Positions 1 to 12,269 of a stretch of 64,000 nt of DNA are shown here, in pieces; the stretch's first letter is position 1; every line of letters starts with the position of its first letter. Both the position numbers and the translations under genes were made by a program. The stretch comes from Typha latifolia (lineage: Eukaryota > Streptophyta > Magnoliopsida > Poales > Typhaceae). The notes under the pieces are model-generated. The model searched no databases. It was not told the origin of the DNA and worked only from the letters and a program-made list of their open reading frames with translations. The stretch is from the NCBI GenBank assembly GCA_019914945.1, contig CM034112.1:2379001-2443000 (forward strand), in the 5' to 3' direction.

Positions 1-33
1 CTTTCCTCCTCCTTCCGTTTGACCGAATCCATT

Positions 34-90
34 AAAATATATCCCTCTCCTTCAAGAGCCGGCCATCTCTCTCTCTCTCTCTCTCTCTCC
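34..90 (+). promoter_or_regulatory. Promoter/leader of the first gene
   Basis: An AT-rich TATA-like stretch (34-42) is followed by a pure CT microsatellite (about 66-90) ending 16 bases before the first ATG. CT-rich leaders near the transcription start are common in plants. The TATA assignment is weak because only 106 bases of upstream sequence are visible. Confidence 0.35.
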
Positions 91-106
91 CTCCATTGTT
101 ACTTGC

Positions 107-796
107 ATGGTAATGGAGAAACCACCAAGATCATCGAAAAGCAGCAACCTCTTTAATTTCCTCTCAAAGCCTTCATCCTTCTCCATCCCGTATCCCAAGT
201 ACAGCCCCAGACGCGAGAATAATCCTCACAAGCACAAGTCCTTCAACAGCAGAAGCGCCTTCTCCGGCCCTATCGTGTCGTTAGTCCCTGTGGAAGCCCG
301 GCGAAAGGAGAAGAAAGGCGACGTCTGCTTCGACGCGGAAGAACCCACCTCGCCTAAGGTGTCATGCATGGGACAGGTCAAGCTCAAGAAAAAGGCATGC
401 AGAGATAAGAGTAAGAGGAAGCCTCAAGAGCAAAAGGAGGAGAAGAAGAAGAAGAAGAAACCAAGTTTGTTCGGCAGTAATACTTTCCACGTGAAGGAAA
501 GGCCACAGATGCCCGCCGGCGCGCCGGCGGTGGGGGAGATGAGGCGGTTCGCGAGCGGCCGCGAGAGATTGGGGGATTTCGATTGGAAGATGGTGGAGAG
601 GAAGGTTAAGGTGGCTCCTGGGGATTGTAATGGATTTGAAGATGATGATGATGATGATGATGATGATGAGGTGATCATTGCGCATTCTGCACCAATGGTG
701 CTTGGTGGTGGTGGTACGAGTTTGGAGAAGGAGAAGGAGGTATGCCTTTGGAAGAGGAGGACCATGGCTCGACCTCCTCCCCTTCAGATCAAATGA
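107..796 (+). CDS. Syringolide-induced 14-1-1/At1g76070-like protein
   Basis: An intron-less reading frame of 229 residues. The recognisable part is EPTSPKVSCMGQVK (about residues 79-92), a signature of the plant family typed as syringolide-induced protein 14-1-1 and At1g76070/At1g20310; the family's biochemical role is not established and some members respond to elicitors. The conserved N-terminus (LFNFLSKPSSFSIP, then YSPRR) and a C-terminal WKRR-type basic patch also fit. In between lie a lysine-rich run (about residues 110-117, nuclear-localisation-like) and an acidic run of nine aspartates encoded by a GAT microsatellite, so its length may vary between individuals. Two in-frame ATGs (107 and 113) are both usable; the first was chosen. 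Transmembrane segments and enzymatic motifs are absent. The family call is good; function is unknown. Confidence 0.8.
   Translation: MVMEKPPRSSKSSNLFNFLSKPSSFSIPYPKYSPRRENNPHKHKSFNSRSAFSGPIVSLVPVEARRKEKKGDVCFDAEEPTSPKVSCMGQVKLKKKACRDKSKRKPQEQKEEKKKKKKPSLFGSNTFHVKERPQMPAGAPAVGEMRRFASGRERLGDFDWKMVERKVKVAPGDCNGFEDDDDDDDDDEVIIAHSAPMVLGGGGTSLEKEKEVCLWKRRTMARPPPLQIK
640..669 (+). repeat. (GAT)n coding microsatellite
   Basis: An uninterrupted GAT repeat inside the first gene encodes nearly all of its poly-aspartate run. It stays in frame, so length changes would only alter the acidic tract. Confidence 0.85.
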
Positions 797-3144
797 GGAG
801 TGGATTTTAGCATTATTACGTTTATTTCAACAACAACAAAAAAAAGAAAAGAAATTGTGTTAGTTTTTATCATTGTGATTGAGATCATATGAGCATAAAG
901 ATTTGTGAAAAAATATACGAGTTGTACAAAAGGATTACGGAATTAGTAGTTTGTCATGCTCTCTCCTATTTGGATCTTCAAGGTCTTCCTTTCTTGGTAC
1001 CTTAAGAATGCTGAGCTCGGATGTGGATGAGGTGTGGATCAGGGGCATTATTAGATGTGCGTTCATAAGCAACCAAAGAATGGATAAGAACACCGTCGGA
1101 TGTGTTTCATTAACATCTTGATGTGCATCTAATCCCCACGTGAAAAATAAGAGTTTTTATTTTTTAAGACACAACTAGAGAAAGGGGAGTGTTTACTCTT
1201 AAGAGAGAAGAAACTTTTTTTCGTAGCTCCCCCACTAACTCTGCTAGGGTTTGTCACCATCTCTCTAATGCCCATTGTTGTAGCAGCATCAACCCATATG
1301 TTTTTTTGTGGCAGGTCTTATGTTGTGTAGTGTTTATATTTGCTATATTTTTGTACACCCTTTGAGCTTAAGACAATAGGTTATAGGGTTTCTCCAAATT
1401 GGCATTAACAATCTGATTCTAAAAATCACAAAAAATTAATAAATTAATTAAATAAACTTACATATGTAAAATTATGTATAGTCGAGTTTAGTGTTGAACA
1501 CTATTTTCTTAAGATTAATTCGACATCCACCGATTGCTTCGGAACAGTGGACGTTCAGTCTTCTAAGATGAAAATTGCTTTGCACTCAAAAGGAAGCAGG
1601 TATATAAATATTTTGTCGAATTTTGTCTTGAACAATTAATGCAATCATACTTATAGATGTAAAATTATGTATAGTTGATGTCTTGCACTCAAAAGAATAC
1701 AGCTATATAAATATTTTATCGAACTTGAAATGTGTTGTTTAATATTTACCGTGATACTTATTTTAGAGCCAATTTTTATTCACTTCTCTTCATAGATTTA
1801 ATAAGTGAATATATAACAATAGAGTACTCTTTAAGTTAAATTAATTTCATCATTAATCTATCATTAATAATGTATTATCTCCACTTAAAACTTAGCTCAA
1901 AGATAATATAAATTCATATCAAATACATAATATTTTCAGCATCAAGTCTAGTTGAAAAAAAAAACTTTCCCTAAATAAAATTAAAAAAAAAAATTCAATT
2001 CAAACTTGAGAAAAATTCATCCTGTCTTCCTTTACTTCTCTCATCTCCTCCTAAATATTTATCTCCCTCATCATCTATCGTCTTATTAGGCGCCGTTTGG
2101 TAGTTGCATGAGAAATAATAAACACGAACGGGTCAGACTTGCAAACGTGTACGAAATCTGTGAACGAAGATTGATTGCAACGCGTGATGAAATATCTGTT
2201 GATCGACAAGGAGCCACGTAAGCAGTAGGACGAGGACGATGGAAATCTCACCGACAATTAGTGTTCCAAACTATGGGCTCGTGTTTAAATCCGTAGGAAT
2301 TTTTTGACTAAGATTTTTAAAAGATCCACACGGAAATTAATTCAAATGGATAGTTCAAATTATTCATTGGAAGATCGTGTTATATTCCTTCAGTGATTTT
2401 GTTACTAACACTCAATCTTTGAATTATTTGTAGATTGACCTTTTCTTTTGTATAATATTCATATCATAACTATATCCTTTGATTTATTTAACTCTACAAT
2501 AAAATTATTAAAATACCCCTCCAGAGAAAATGCTCTTGAAGATTAAGGTACTTTCGAAGTTCAATAAAAGAGAAAAATAAAAATAGAGGCTAAAAAAGAG
2601 GACAATGTAAAATGATCTCCTTATTTTCTTCTGATTTAAAAATTTAAATGAACTGTTAATTCTATTAGTACCGTAGAGAGATGATTGAGAAATTTCTACA
2701 ACATCTAGGCTTTCGGAAATCAAATTTAATTTTTTTTATTTGATTGAGCAATTTTAGTAATTTTTGTTCTCGTTGATGGACAATATTATCAACAGATTTA
2801 ATTTAATCAGGATAGATTGCTTACCATACTTAAACTAAAATTATTCGATCAATGTGATTTTATTTAGATTTTAAATCAAATTTCAACTACTAATTTGATA
2901 TGTGTCGAATAAATATCTCAATCAAATATTGATAGTTGATTTTCTATCCATCAACAAATTCTACTAATTTTAAGAGCAATTTTACCGTCTTCTAGATATC
3001 TCAAAAACATGATATTTTTTTTCAACGCAAGAATAATTCACTAAAATTACAATAAAATATCTTGATACACAGAAGCATCAAGCCTAATTAAGATTACGGG
3101 GAGAAATAATAAAAGCATACACGACATTGGCAGATTTACGGATA
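797..3144. other. Gene-free AT-rich interval
   Basis: No coding region is supported. It holds a partial direct duplication at 1467-1726 (a 17-base block GTAAAATTATGTATAGT at both ends of the unit, and TTGCACTCAAAAGG-type blocks followed by TATATAAATATTTT). A short GC-richer island at 2089-2270 begins with GGCGCCGTTTGGTAG, a sequence typical of plant MITE ends. The rest shows nothing recognisable. Confidence 0.5.
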
Positions 3145-3565
3145 AGGGTGTAAACGAGCAGAGCTTAATTGTGCCTGGTCGGCTCTGATCAAGCTTAAAT
3201 TAAAATAATTTTAATTTAAACAAATTTCAAGTTTATTTCGAGCTCGAGCTTAAACGAGCTACTCAATTTTCTAAGCCTTATTAATTTAAGTCATTTTCAA
3301 GTCTAAGCAAACTTAAATTAAGCTTAAAATAAAATTTAATTTAATTATAAAGATATAAATATTATTAAAATATAAATTACAAGTAATAAATATAATTATA
3401 TTAAAAAACTATAAATATATATTTTTTTTTGAGCCTAATCAAGCTATTAAACTTGACTCAAATTTAATTTCGAATCTAGTTTTAATATTATGCTCGGCTC
3501 AGCCTATTTTCAAGCCGAGCTTGATCGAGCTAAGCTCAAGCCGGCTTGATTATTTTGACAGCCCT
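3145..3565. mobile_element. hAT-like non-autonomous element relic
   Basis: The left end AGGGTGTAAACGAGC and the reverse complement of the right end (AGGGCTGTCAAAATAATCAA) form imperfect terminal repeats. The interior is rich in GAGCTCGAGCTT/AAGCTTGAGC words, a composition often seen in plant hAT-type MITEs. No clean 8-bp target duplication can be read, so the superfamily is an inference. The element at 21716-22211 has the same right end (TATTTTGACAGC). Confidence 0.55.
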
Positions 3566-3943
3566 GTTTACAAATACAAAGAACGGTGAAAAGAGAACGG
3601 AGGATAAGCAAAAGAGAAAAGAAAGAAAGGGAAGAGAAAAGGAAAGCGGGAGAAGGGAAAAAGAAAGAGAAAATGAGCGGCGAAATAAGCTCACAGTAGA
3701 GAAGGAAAATTTTGGAACCTTACGAGAGTGGCCAAGAGTATGGTGATTTGAAGCACCACATCCTTGATAGACATTCCATCGAACACTTGGTAGGCAGAAC
3801 CAGGTTGCATTAATTGTACAAGACATATACCACTAGTATAGTAGTAAGCAGCACATAGATTTATACGTATTAATGGTAAGCGTGCCTTGAATTTCAAAGT
3901 TGTATTAATTGTAAACATGTTCTTTATTTATTTATTTATTCCT

Positions 3944-3946
<3 letters not shown>

Positions 3947-3978
<32 letters not shown>
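3947..3978 (+). repeat. (GA)n microsatellite
   Basis: About 16 GA units, nearly perfect, in intergenic DNA. Confidence 0.9.
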
Positions 3979-3981
<3 letters not shown>

Positions 3982-4034
3982 AACTGGATTCAGCTTAGAT
4001 TAATGCAATCTAACTAGTCCTAGCCGTTAAGTTG

Positions 4035-4340
4035 TCAAAAAGGAGGAGATCGATCCCTGGGGAGCTCCTTAGCCACTTTGTTTCCTTCCCGATAAACATG
4101 CATCAACCCACTCAAAAGCCTATGACAGTCATCAACAACCCCCCAAACTCTTCATAGGCACTCAGATGTCTTATAATATATTTGAATGAGTGAGGCAGAG
4201 TCCAACTCAACCTCCACTTCATTGCACCCCTTTACTCTGGTAGCCTTAAAAAGACTCGATGTGCCATTGCATAGGAAACCAAATTCTCTTATAGAAAGAA
4301 TTTCATACAATACAATCTTCAAATTTAACAGAAAAGGCAA
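4035..4340 (-). pseudogene. RNase H-like (RVT_3) fragment of a retroelement
   Basis: Read on the minus strand, one frame gives KGCNEVEVELDSASLIQ, then after a single in-frame stop (4152-4154) VVDDCHRLLSGL and VYREGNKVAKELPRD. These match, in the right order and spacing, the plant RNase H-like domain found at the end of non-LTR retrotransposons and the so-called ribonuclease H protein At1g65750 family (EVExDS strand, then ...DC..LL, then xYREGNxVAxxLA). The N-terminal half of the domain is decayed and no reverse transcriptase is visible nearby. It is a dead remnant, not a gene. Confidence 0.65.
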
Positions 4341-7300
4341 CCAATTAAACCCTCAGAGTAACTATGTTGTAGAAAATTTGTATAACAAGTGGGCCTTAGA
4401 AGATCTTAGAGGGCTGATTAGGGTTTACCATAGCAATCTTAGCAGAGTGTTGGTTAGTCTCTTGATCTATTCTACGTTAAATATTTGCATGTAAGTCATA
4501 AAAATATATGGTTTTTATATGTATATCCTTTAAAATTATTATTATTTATATAGATACAATAATACTATTGGAGGTACTAACGGCTAAAATTCGACTAATT
4601 TAGATATGAAAAGACAAAAATATGCCTTTTCTTGTTCTCATTTTCTTGTTTTAGTTAATATATTTTTGTTAAGTTCCTGGGAGTTAGCCTTTTATTTATT
4701 GAAAATTAACCTGGAGAATATACTTGTAAAATATATATATATATATATTTTGTGGGGTATATATATAATTTTAGAGGGGTATATAAGGTATACACACAAA
4801 AGAAAATAAGAAACTGTTACTACAACGTATGGATTAGAAGTTTGAATTAGTTTAGAGGATATATTACTTAGTCATTGATTAAAATAATTTGATCATGTCC
4901 AAATTAAGGCAATATAATGCACTAGTATTAATGAGTGAAATTATTGAATTAGCAATGAGGAAACACTTGATAGTATGATACCACTAAAATTATTTAAGAA
5001 TATTACACTTAGACTCTTTTTTTGTGTGCATATATACCTTTTAAATCAAGTGTATAACTTTTAAAAATTGGTATATATATATACTAAGTACTGACTTCTC
5101 TGTAAAAATTGTATTGTTTCCTTTCGAAAAATGATAAGCATAACTTTTACTCCAACTCAAAAATAAAGCAAGGCAATTTTGTTCTAAAAACATTATGATG
5201 GGTGATTCTGCAATACAAAAGAATGAAGATGTGGTGAATTTGCAAAGTATAAAACAAGTTAGATTTTTCAGGCAAAATGCTCTATAAGTAGGGGTGTAAG
5301 TGATTACTTTATGATGTAAAAACTATCAAATATTAACTAATATTATAATACAAGAAAAACAAATCTTTTTCATGCAAGATAAAAAATTTACACTCTAAAC
5401 TTCAAGAATAAAGAGTATTTTAGTTATTTAAATATATTTGTTAACTTTAAGAATATTATAGTAAGATTTTATTAAAAACCAAACATAATAAGAATTATGA
5501 AAGAGTTGAAAGAGATTTCAATGGCAATTATGTTAGAAAAATTTTTAAAAAAAAAAAAACCAATGTTTAGTCAATGATAAAGAAGACAAAACAGAAGGTA
5601 TTTTCTTAATAAATTGCCCTTACTTTTATTTCAATGTTTAGCAATGGAGATGCTGATAGGCTACCAAACTCGGCTATCAACCGTCCCTTGTAGTTAATTC
5701 ACCTGGCTAATGATGTTATCCTCTTATCTCAGTAATATATCAGCTGGGCCTAAACATTTTCTTCAAAATAATAACAAGAAGAAGAAGAAGAATTCGTGAC
5801 TTTTTGGGGGCAGATGGGTGGTTGGGTTGTGTGGTTCTTAAAAGCTTTCAATCAAAGTAGAAAAAAGGAAATGTATTGGGTCGCTGCTAAGAAGATTAGT
5901 GGTGGTGGTGGTGATGGAATCTATATATTTGGATGAGGTTTGCCAAAATTTATATGCAGATTTGGAGGTTGAGAGAAAGAGGAGAATGAGAAGAAATAGT
6001 GGTGATGGTTGAGGTTGTGAGATTTATATGCAGAGTAATAATTTGGACAAAAGAAATATGAAAGATGAGGAGGAGGAGGAAGAAGAGGACACGAGGTTGA
6101 AAAGGACATTTTGGTTAATAGTGAGGTTATGTACTTAAATATGTTAAAAAAATTCTGATAGAAAACCTAACAGTAAATTGATGGAAGGACTTATTTAACA
6201 AATTTAGATAGTTAAGATCAAATTGTAGAGAGAAAAAAAAGAAGATGAGGGCTAAAAGTAAAAAAAAAAATAAAATAAAAGGAAATTTTTTAAAAAGTTC
6301 TATACAACGAAGATGGTCGATATGTCACAGAAAGTAAGCAAGGAGCCTCTATAAAAATCAAACAATATTTCTAACATACATGCGTAACTTTGTTTTATTA
6401 TTTATGGTACGTGAAAGGTGTGATAAAATCATAATAATAACACTTTTAACCATACGAAGAGCGACTAGATATAAGTTGAAACCGTAATACAATTACACTT
6501 GGGTCTCATAAGTATATTGAATAATGAACTGGATAAGTATATTGAGTTCATCATCACCATGAGCAAATACTGCAAGTCAACCCTCTAAACTGACGCACTG
6601 TTAAGTCACCTTCAGCTCAAGCTCAGCTCGAAACCAATTTTAAGATTTTTTTTTTTTTTTTTTTTTTTAATTCAAACTTAAGTGCTGAAGTGGAGCCGAA
6701 CATGAGCCTAGCCAAACCTCTATAATGCCGTACCTTCTCTGAGGGAGTGGCTCCCTTGTAAATAAGATATCTTAATCCAAAATTTCTTTCATGTCATGTC
6801 ATGCCATGTCGTGTCATGCCATGCCACCTACGATTGCCTTTATTTTTATCCGGCTCTTAACTACTCCCCATCTTTGATGGAAAATTGACCTCTGATGCAA
6901 AATATACTTTCTCGGGTGGTTCCTTGTAATTATCATTACCCGTGCGTTTCTTTAACTCCTCCCGTTCACGTTCACGTTCACCTTCACCTTCCATCTCTGC
7001 AATTGGGCGGTTCCTTGTAATTATCATTAACTTCTCTTCTTCTTTCTTTTAATTTTAGACACTGCAAAGAGTTTTTCTTTTTTTTTTAATAAGATATAGC
7101 TTGAACGAGTCAAAATAAATAAATAAAATAAAACAAACCAACCAACCACGCAATTAATTGCAGCACTCTATTATTATTTTAACTAATTAGCCATATAAAT
7201 AACTCTATTAATTTAATTATTATAATATCGTTGGAAAACTTCTGATCTAGGCTAAGATTAAACCCTTTCGAAACCATACTTCACCCTAACCCACCCCACC

Positions 7301-7640
7301 TTCTTCTAGAATTTTGTTATAAGCCCTTGAGTAAAAATAATCTAGGTATTTTAGAAATTTTTAATAAAATATTCCTTTGTTGATATGGTTTTGTTCGAAA
7401 GTAGTTAGGTTAAATCCTCAACGACCGAGTGTCAACTAAAAAATAGTGAAAATACAGGGTGTCATTTGAAACTTTTCAGAAAAAAAATTAAGATATTTTG
7501 CATTTGTACCCTTCAAGAAAATTTATTTGATTATGTGCCCCACTAAAATTTCGAGGGGAGAACCAACAGACGGGGAGGCTTCGTCTACAAGTAAGAGATA
7601 TTTTGAGGGTGTAGACTAAAAATACAGCCTTAAAAAGATC
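4341..7640. other. Gene-free interval with small repeats
   Basis: No supported gene. Contents: a dispersed repeat copy at about 5338-5515 (related copy at 30351-30530), a 23-base T run at 6646-6668, an imperfect CATGY pentamer repeat at about 6792-6832, a GTTCAC hexamer repeat at about 6965-6992, and a GA-rich stretch at 5940-6100. Short reading frames here have no family resemblance. Confidence 0.5.
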
Positions 7641-7713
7641 TCCAAATGCTTCTTCTCTCTCTCTCTGTATCTCCTCTTTATTGTAACTCCACCCTCCCAA
7701 CAAACCTCTCTCC

Positions 7714-7722
7714 TATTATAAA
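7714..7722 (+). promoter_or_regulatory. TATA-like box of the RING gene
   Basis: TATTATAAA lies 47-55 bases before the start codon of the RING-H2 gene, just after a CT-rich stretch. Position and sequence fit a plant TATA box, but the transcription start is not directly visible. Confidence 0.45.
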
Positions 7723-7769
7723 GTCCACATATTTCCATTTGCACCATCTCTGAGACACCCAAAAAAGTC

Positions 7770-9171
7770 ATGGAAGTGATCGCTTCTTTCCCACTTTCTT
7801 CCTCTCCGAATTCCTTCTCTTCCCTTTCTGGGATCCGATCAGGAAGGGCTAGGAGTAGTTCCACCCTCACCCGGATGGTGGGCAGGTTCGTTCGTGGCCT
7901 TCTGACCTGCATCTTTGCAATAGGTTTGTTGCTCTTTAACCTCCTAGTTGAGATATTAGGGATCTTTAATCGATTGCTGATGTGGGTCTTTGTTAATTTG
8001 TGGTGGGTTTCTGGTTTATTTGAGAAAGTTGGAATCTTGTGGTGCTCATGGGTCTTTATTGCCTTATTGGATTCATGGTTTGGAACTATAGCGAATTTTA
8101 ACCCACCTTTTTAATGATAAAAACGGGGAAAGAGAGAAAGATTCCACATCAGGGAACATAGACATACTGAATTGGATTGTGTTCATGAATCCATTGGATT
8201 CCTGAGAGAAAATTTAGTTTTCATGGTGTAGAGGGGGAAAAGGGGATAGGGGATTTGGGATTTGGGATTGTCTTGAGCTTTTAGATAAGTTAGAGAATTA
8301 TTATCCTCTTCTTCCTTGATTGCAGTGGGCTCAGTCCTAGGAGCAGTGACTGGTGGTTTGATCGGCCTGGCGACCGAGAGCGGTGTGTTTCGAGGGAGTG
8401 GAATTGGGGCAATCTCAGGAGCTCTGGTCTCCATGGAGGTTGTGGATTCATCTGTTGCTCTTTGGCGCTCAAATCAATCAGGGATTTGGAGCATCTTATA
8501 TGTGGTAAGTGAACAACTCTAATCATGCTGGACAATAATATATATGCTGATGAATTCTGGATTGCAAGATTATTAATTCAAAAGTGACAACAACTTGCGT
8601 TGTCTAGCTTGATACACTCTGCAGTCTTTTGAGTGGTAGACTAGTTCGCGAGGACGTCGATCCTGCAGTGCAGAATGCAGTTCAGAGTCAGGTATTATTC
8701 CCCTTCAAAGTTTAGATTTGCAGAAACTAGAAAGCAAATCAATAAGCTATCACAAGTTCCATTAACAATTAACTTCATGTTCTTTAGATGAATGCTGTGA
8801 ACTCACCTTTTAGAGAGGCTCTTGATATCTTTGAAACTGGTGGAACGAAAGGCATGTCGAAGGCTTCTGTTGATAGACTTCCTGAGATCAGAATCTCTAA
8901 GAACAACAATGCAGATGCTTCAGGGGAGAAAATTTGTTGCTCGGTTTGCCTGCAGGTTGAACCTTACATTCGTAGATCTCTTAAATTATCGCAATTATAT
9001 GGTTATTCTTGTTTTGTTGTTGATACTTTGTTATTGTGTATCTTTCAGGACTTCCAAATCGGGGAAACTGCAAGATGTTTACCTCATTGTTCACATACGT
9101 TCCATTTGCCATGCATTGATGGCTGGCTTCTCAGGCATGGCTCTTGTCCATTATGCAGGCGCGACTTCTAG
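7770..9171 (+). CDS. NEP1-interacting-protein-like RING-H2 E3 ligase
   Basis: Five exons (7770-7923, 8326-8504, 8608-8691, 8788-8955, 9049-9171) join into 235 residues. The N-terminal half carries a hydrophobic segment [20 protein letters not shown] (about 44-63) and the glycine-rich conserved block [16 protein letters not shown], then LLSGRLVRE, all hallmarks of Arabidopsis NIP1/NIP2 (At4g35840, At2g17730). The C-terminus is a complete RING-H2 finger: C190, C193, C209, H211, H214, C217, C228, C231. NIP proteins are membrane-anchored; one was found as a partner of plastid RNA polymerase NEP and proposed to tether it to thylakoids, while the RING implies ubiquitin-ligase activity. The start has a short leader and the length is that of the family. 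Introns are small and canonical. Confident family call; the substrate is unknown. Confidence 0.93.
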
Positions 9172-10900
9172 ACCCTCTGTTTTTTGTAGATACTAGGATG
9201 CTGACGATTATTGTTTTTTGTTCCTCTTGCGTTCTTTTGATTCATTATATATGTTCTACTAAATTGAGCACTCTCTACTGAATTGTTGCTCTGCTAATCT
9301 GATATGGATTCTAGATGTTAGAACTTTTAATCTGTGATGTTCTTAAGATCAAGTATTGTTGGTCTCCTATGTGTTTTGACATTTCTTATCGGCAGAATTG
9401 TCCATTTTAGCCATTGACTTAGTTGAGGTGATGATTTGGTGACCTAATTCTCACCAACAACATTCCAAAACTTTCTCTCTTTTTTTTATGTAACACTAGA
9501 ATCCACCTTGAATTTTTTTTCTCCAAGATAGCAAGTAGGTAACAATAAGACTCTTATCTGGCCAAGGTAAAGCAAGTCAACCTAAATAACTTTTCAGACA
9601 AAGAACAAACGTGGTAAGAAGCCCACTGAAATTGGAATCAAATTCTGAATTGGTGGATTCTGGTGATTGTTGGTGAGTTCTTGTTGGTAAGTTAGACGTA
9701 ATTATCATAGGATTCATATCAATGCATAAGATGAACTAAACAGAAATTACCACAGAAGTTAAAGGCTGAGATCAAACAGCCCAAAAACTAGATAAATGCA
9801 TATATAAGTATACACTGAATGAGATAGACAAATTGTACCTTAATTTGCAACTTCTGGAAAGGTTGTCAGAAGAATGTCAATGAAGATAACATCACACTGA
9901 GCTTCTAGTTATTGCCATGGCAATGATGAATTCTTCTTTTCCACCAGGAAAGAAATTAGAAAGCACTTCAGGTCTTGTATTCTTCTGGCACACAACTTTG
10001 TTGTTGAAGTCCCATTGATTGAAATCCTCCTTAGAATTGATTGGTTTCCTCATTATCTTGGTGGGGAACAAAGGATCTTTACATAAGAACTTTTCATATC
10101 TTAATAGATTTTTAATCGTTGGAAAATATCTTTGTTCTGAATAAAAAAATGTCTCTCTTGGAACAAAAGAGTATTTACTTGATGGGCCGATAAAGTAGGT
10201 ATGGGTTTCCATCTGGGAGGCAGAGAATTAGATATCTGACATGAATAAATGCCATTTGCAAGGTATGAGTCTTCTACCTTGGCTGGCATTCATAGCTCTC
10301 TTAGACTTAATATTTGTTTGAAATCTTGGTAATTATAAAAATTCAGCTCTTCAGAAATTGAATGAAAAAGATAGGCATGTCTTAGAAAATAAGAGTAAGA
10401 CTGAGTACATTACTAGTCTCGTGCATTTGATCGTAGGTAAGAGTCTCGTGCATTGGAAAGTCACTTTTAGTAGAGAAGACAAACTCTAATAAGGAAGAAC
10501 TATTCTTCTATCATATTTTGTAGGTTTTCAATCCTAAAAGCCACTTCACGCGTTTTCACTGAATATATGCTCACTATGTTTCTTGGAAAGTCGCAACGCT
10601 GCTATCCTTTTCTCTGTCATTCCTTTTTCGTTTAAGAAATTGAAAGCATCCTGAATTATGTGCTTTTTAGAATTAATTTTTTTACAAAAATGTAGAATAA
10701 TTTAGTTAATACTCTATTATTACCGTCATAGTCTCCTAATTTCACCATCACCAAATTAAAGTAATCATAATTTTGAAATTACCAAAAAAATATCTATTCT
10801 GAGATGGTAGTTTGAATATACATAGACATAAGAATAATTTTAAATTGAAAATATGAAAATTAAAATAAAAAGTATGACTAGAGAGACCATTACATTTGAG
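9172..10900. other. Intergenic, with an unexplained open stretch
   Basis: On the minus strand 9892-10289 has two long overlapping frames (106 and 62 residues) of protein-like composition but no recognised domain. A short duplication (GTCTCGTGCATT) sits near 10420-10460. Nothing else is recognisable. Confidence 0.4.
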
Positions 10901-10934
10901 CTTGTTATGGACATTCCGAGACCATTGTCTCGGA

Positions 10935-11395
10935 ATTTAATATCAAGCCAAGCCCGAGCCAAAGCTGGCTCCGCTTGTTTACACCACTAATTTTTTTAGG
11001 GTAATTTATAAATTTTAAAAATATCACTTTAAATAAGACTGAATATTACTTTCTAGATTATGCTCTATTTTAGGCTCGAGTTTTAAGTTTTGCTCAGCTT
11101 GATTCGGCTCGGCTTAAGTTTATCTTGAAAATATGCTCTATTTTAGGCTCGAGTTTTAAGTTTTGCTCAGCTTGATTCGGCTCGGCTTGAGTTTATCTTG
11201 AAAATATGTTCTATTTTAGGCTCGAGCTTAGCTCAAGCTCAGCCGAGCCTAAATAAAATGACTAGGCTCAGAATTAATATCAAGCCAAGCTCGAGCCGAA
11301 GCTGGCTCGGCTTGTTTACACCACTAATTGATGAGGGTAATTTATAAAATTTAAAAATATCATTTTAAATAAGACTGAATATTACTTTCTAGATT
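10935..11395. repeat. Nested direct and tandem repeats in a hAT-like relic
   Basis: Two ~124-base direct copies (10935-11059 and 11272-11395) share the core TTGTTTACACCACTAATT and ATTACTTTCTAGATT. Between them a 73-base unit starting TGCTCTATTTTAGGCTCGAG is repeated at 11061 and 11134, with a partial third copy at 11207. The GGCTCGAG/CTCGGCTTG words are the same as in the elements at 3145 and 21716, so this is probably a rearranged member of that group. Confidence 0.75.
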
Positions 11396-12269
11396 GTGAT
11401 GCTCTAAGGTGAAAAGAATTGAAATTATGGGAAATTTATCAAAAACATCTAACATTTTATTTTTATTATCATTTGCATCCTAATTATTTATCATTCAACT
11501 CTTGCATTTTGCTTTTTATGTCTCAAAAAATTATATCTAAGCTGTGGCATTTCTGAAGCATTTTAAGCTAAATACTAGGGTCGAATAATATATGTCCACA
11601 CGATAGAGTGTAAATAATAATAAAAACAAAATGTATGCTTATTTTGATAGATTTTTTTTAAATAAGGCAACGGGTTTGAACCAAAATAAACTTAATTGGA
11701 TAATTTTTTTACAAATTTGGCTCTTTTTTTGTTTCTCCATTTCTAGCTTTCAAAGTCAAAGCAATCTCCAACTCCATTTTACTAACGAGTTTGGGTTATA
11801 TATTCATTTTCATTTCCCTCTCCTATATAATCTCTCATCACGTCCTCACCATTGGCCAGCCTAATAGCTGAATCCTGTCACCTCATAATAGAGATCATAA
11901 ATTTAATTTTTCCGTAAGTATTAAGAGTAATATATGGTTTTTTTTTTTGTGTTGTGAAACACTGTATGCATATAGTTTGAAATGATCTCTCATCAATGAC
12001 ACCTCTTTTATTCCTCATTTCTTTTACTACAATGTGGCATTTATAACCCGGAATTCTGGTGATAGTTTTCCTCTCATGGTCCATTGTGGCAGTACTCCCT
12101 TTTAAAGGTTGTCCTGTTCACAAGCAGTGGTGCCTATCAAAGTAATTATTGAATATCTAACTGGTAGATGTGCATAGTACTACACATGCAATTGTTTGTT
12201 TGTGATGAATCCAAGGTGTTGAAACTTGTTTTAGGGCACACTGTTTAATGGCCATATATAATTTAAACT

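Noticed and set aside
362..765. Minus-strand frames with poly-Ile, poly-Ser or poly-Leu over the first gene
   Set aside because: They are antisense shadows of the GAT and AAG repeats.
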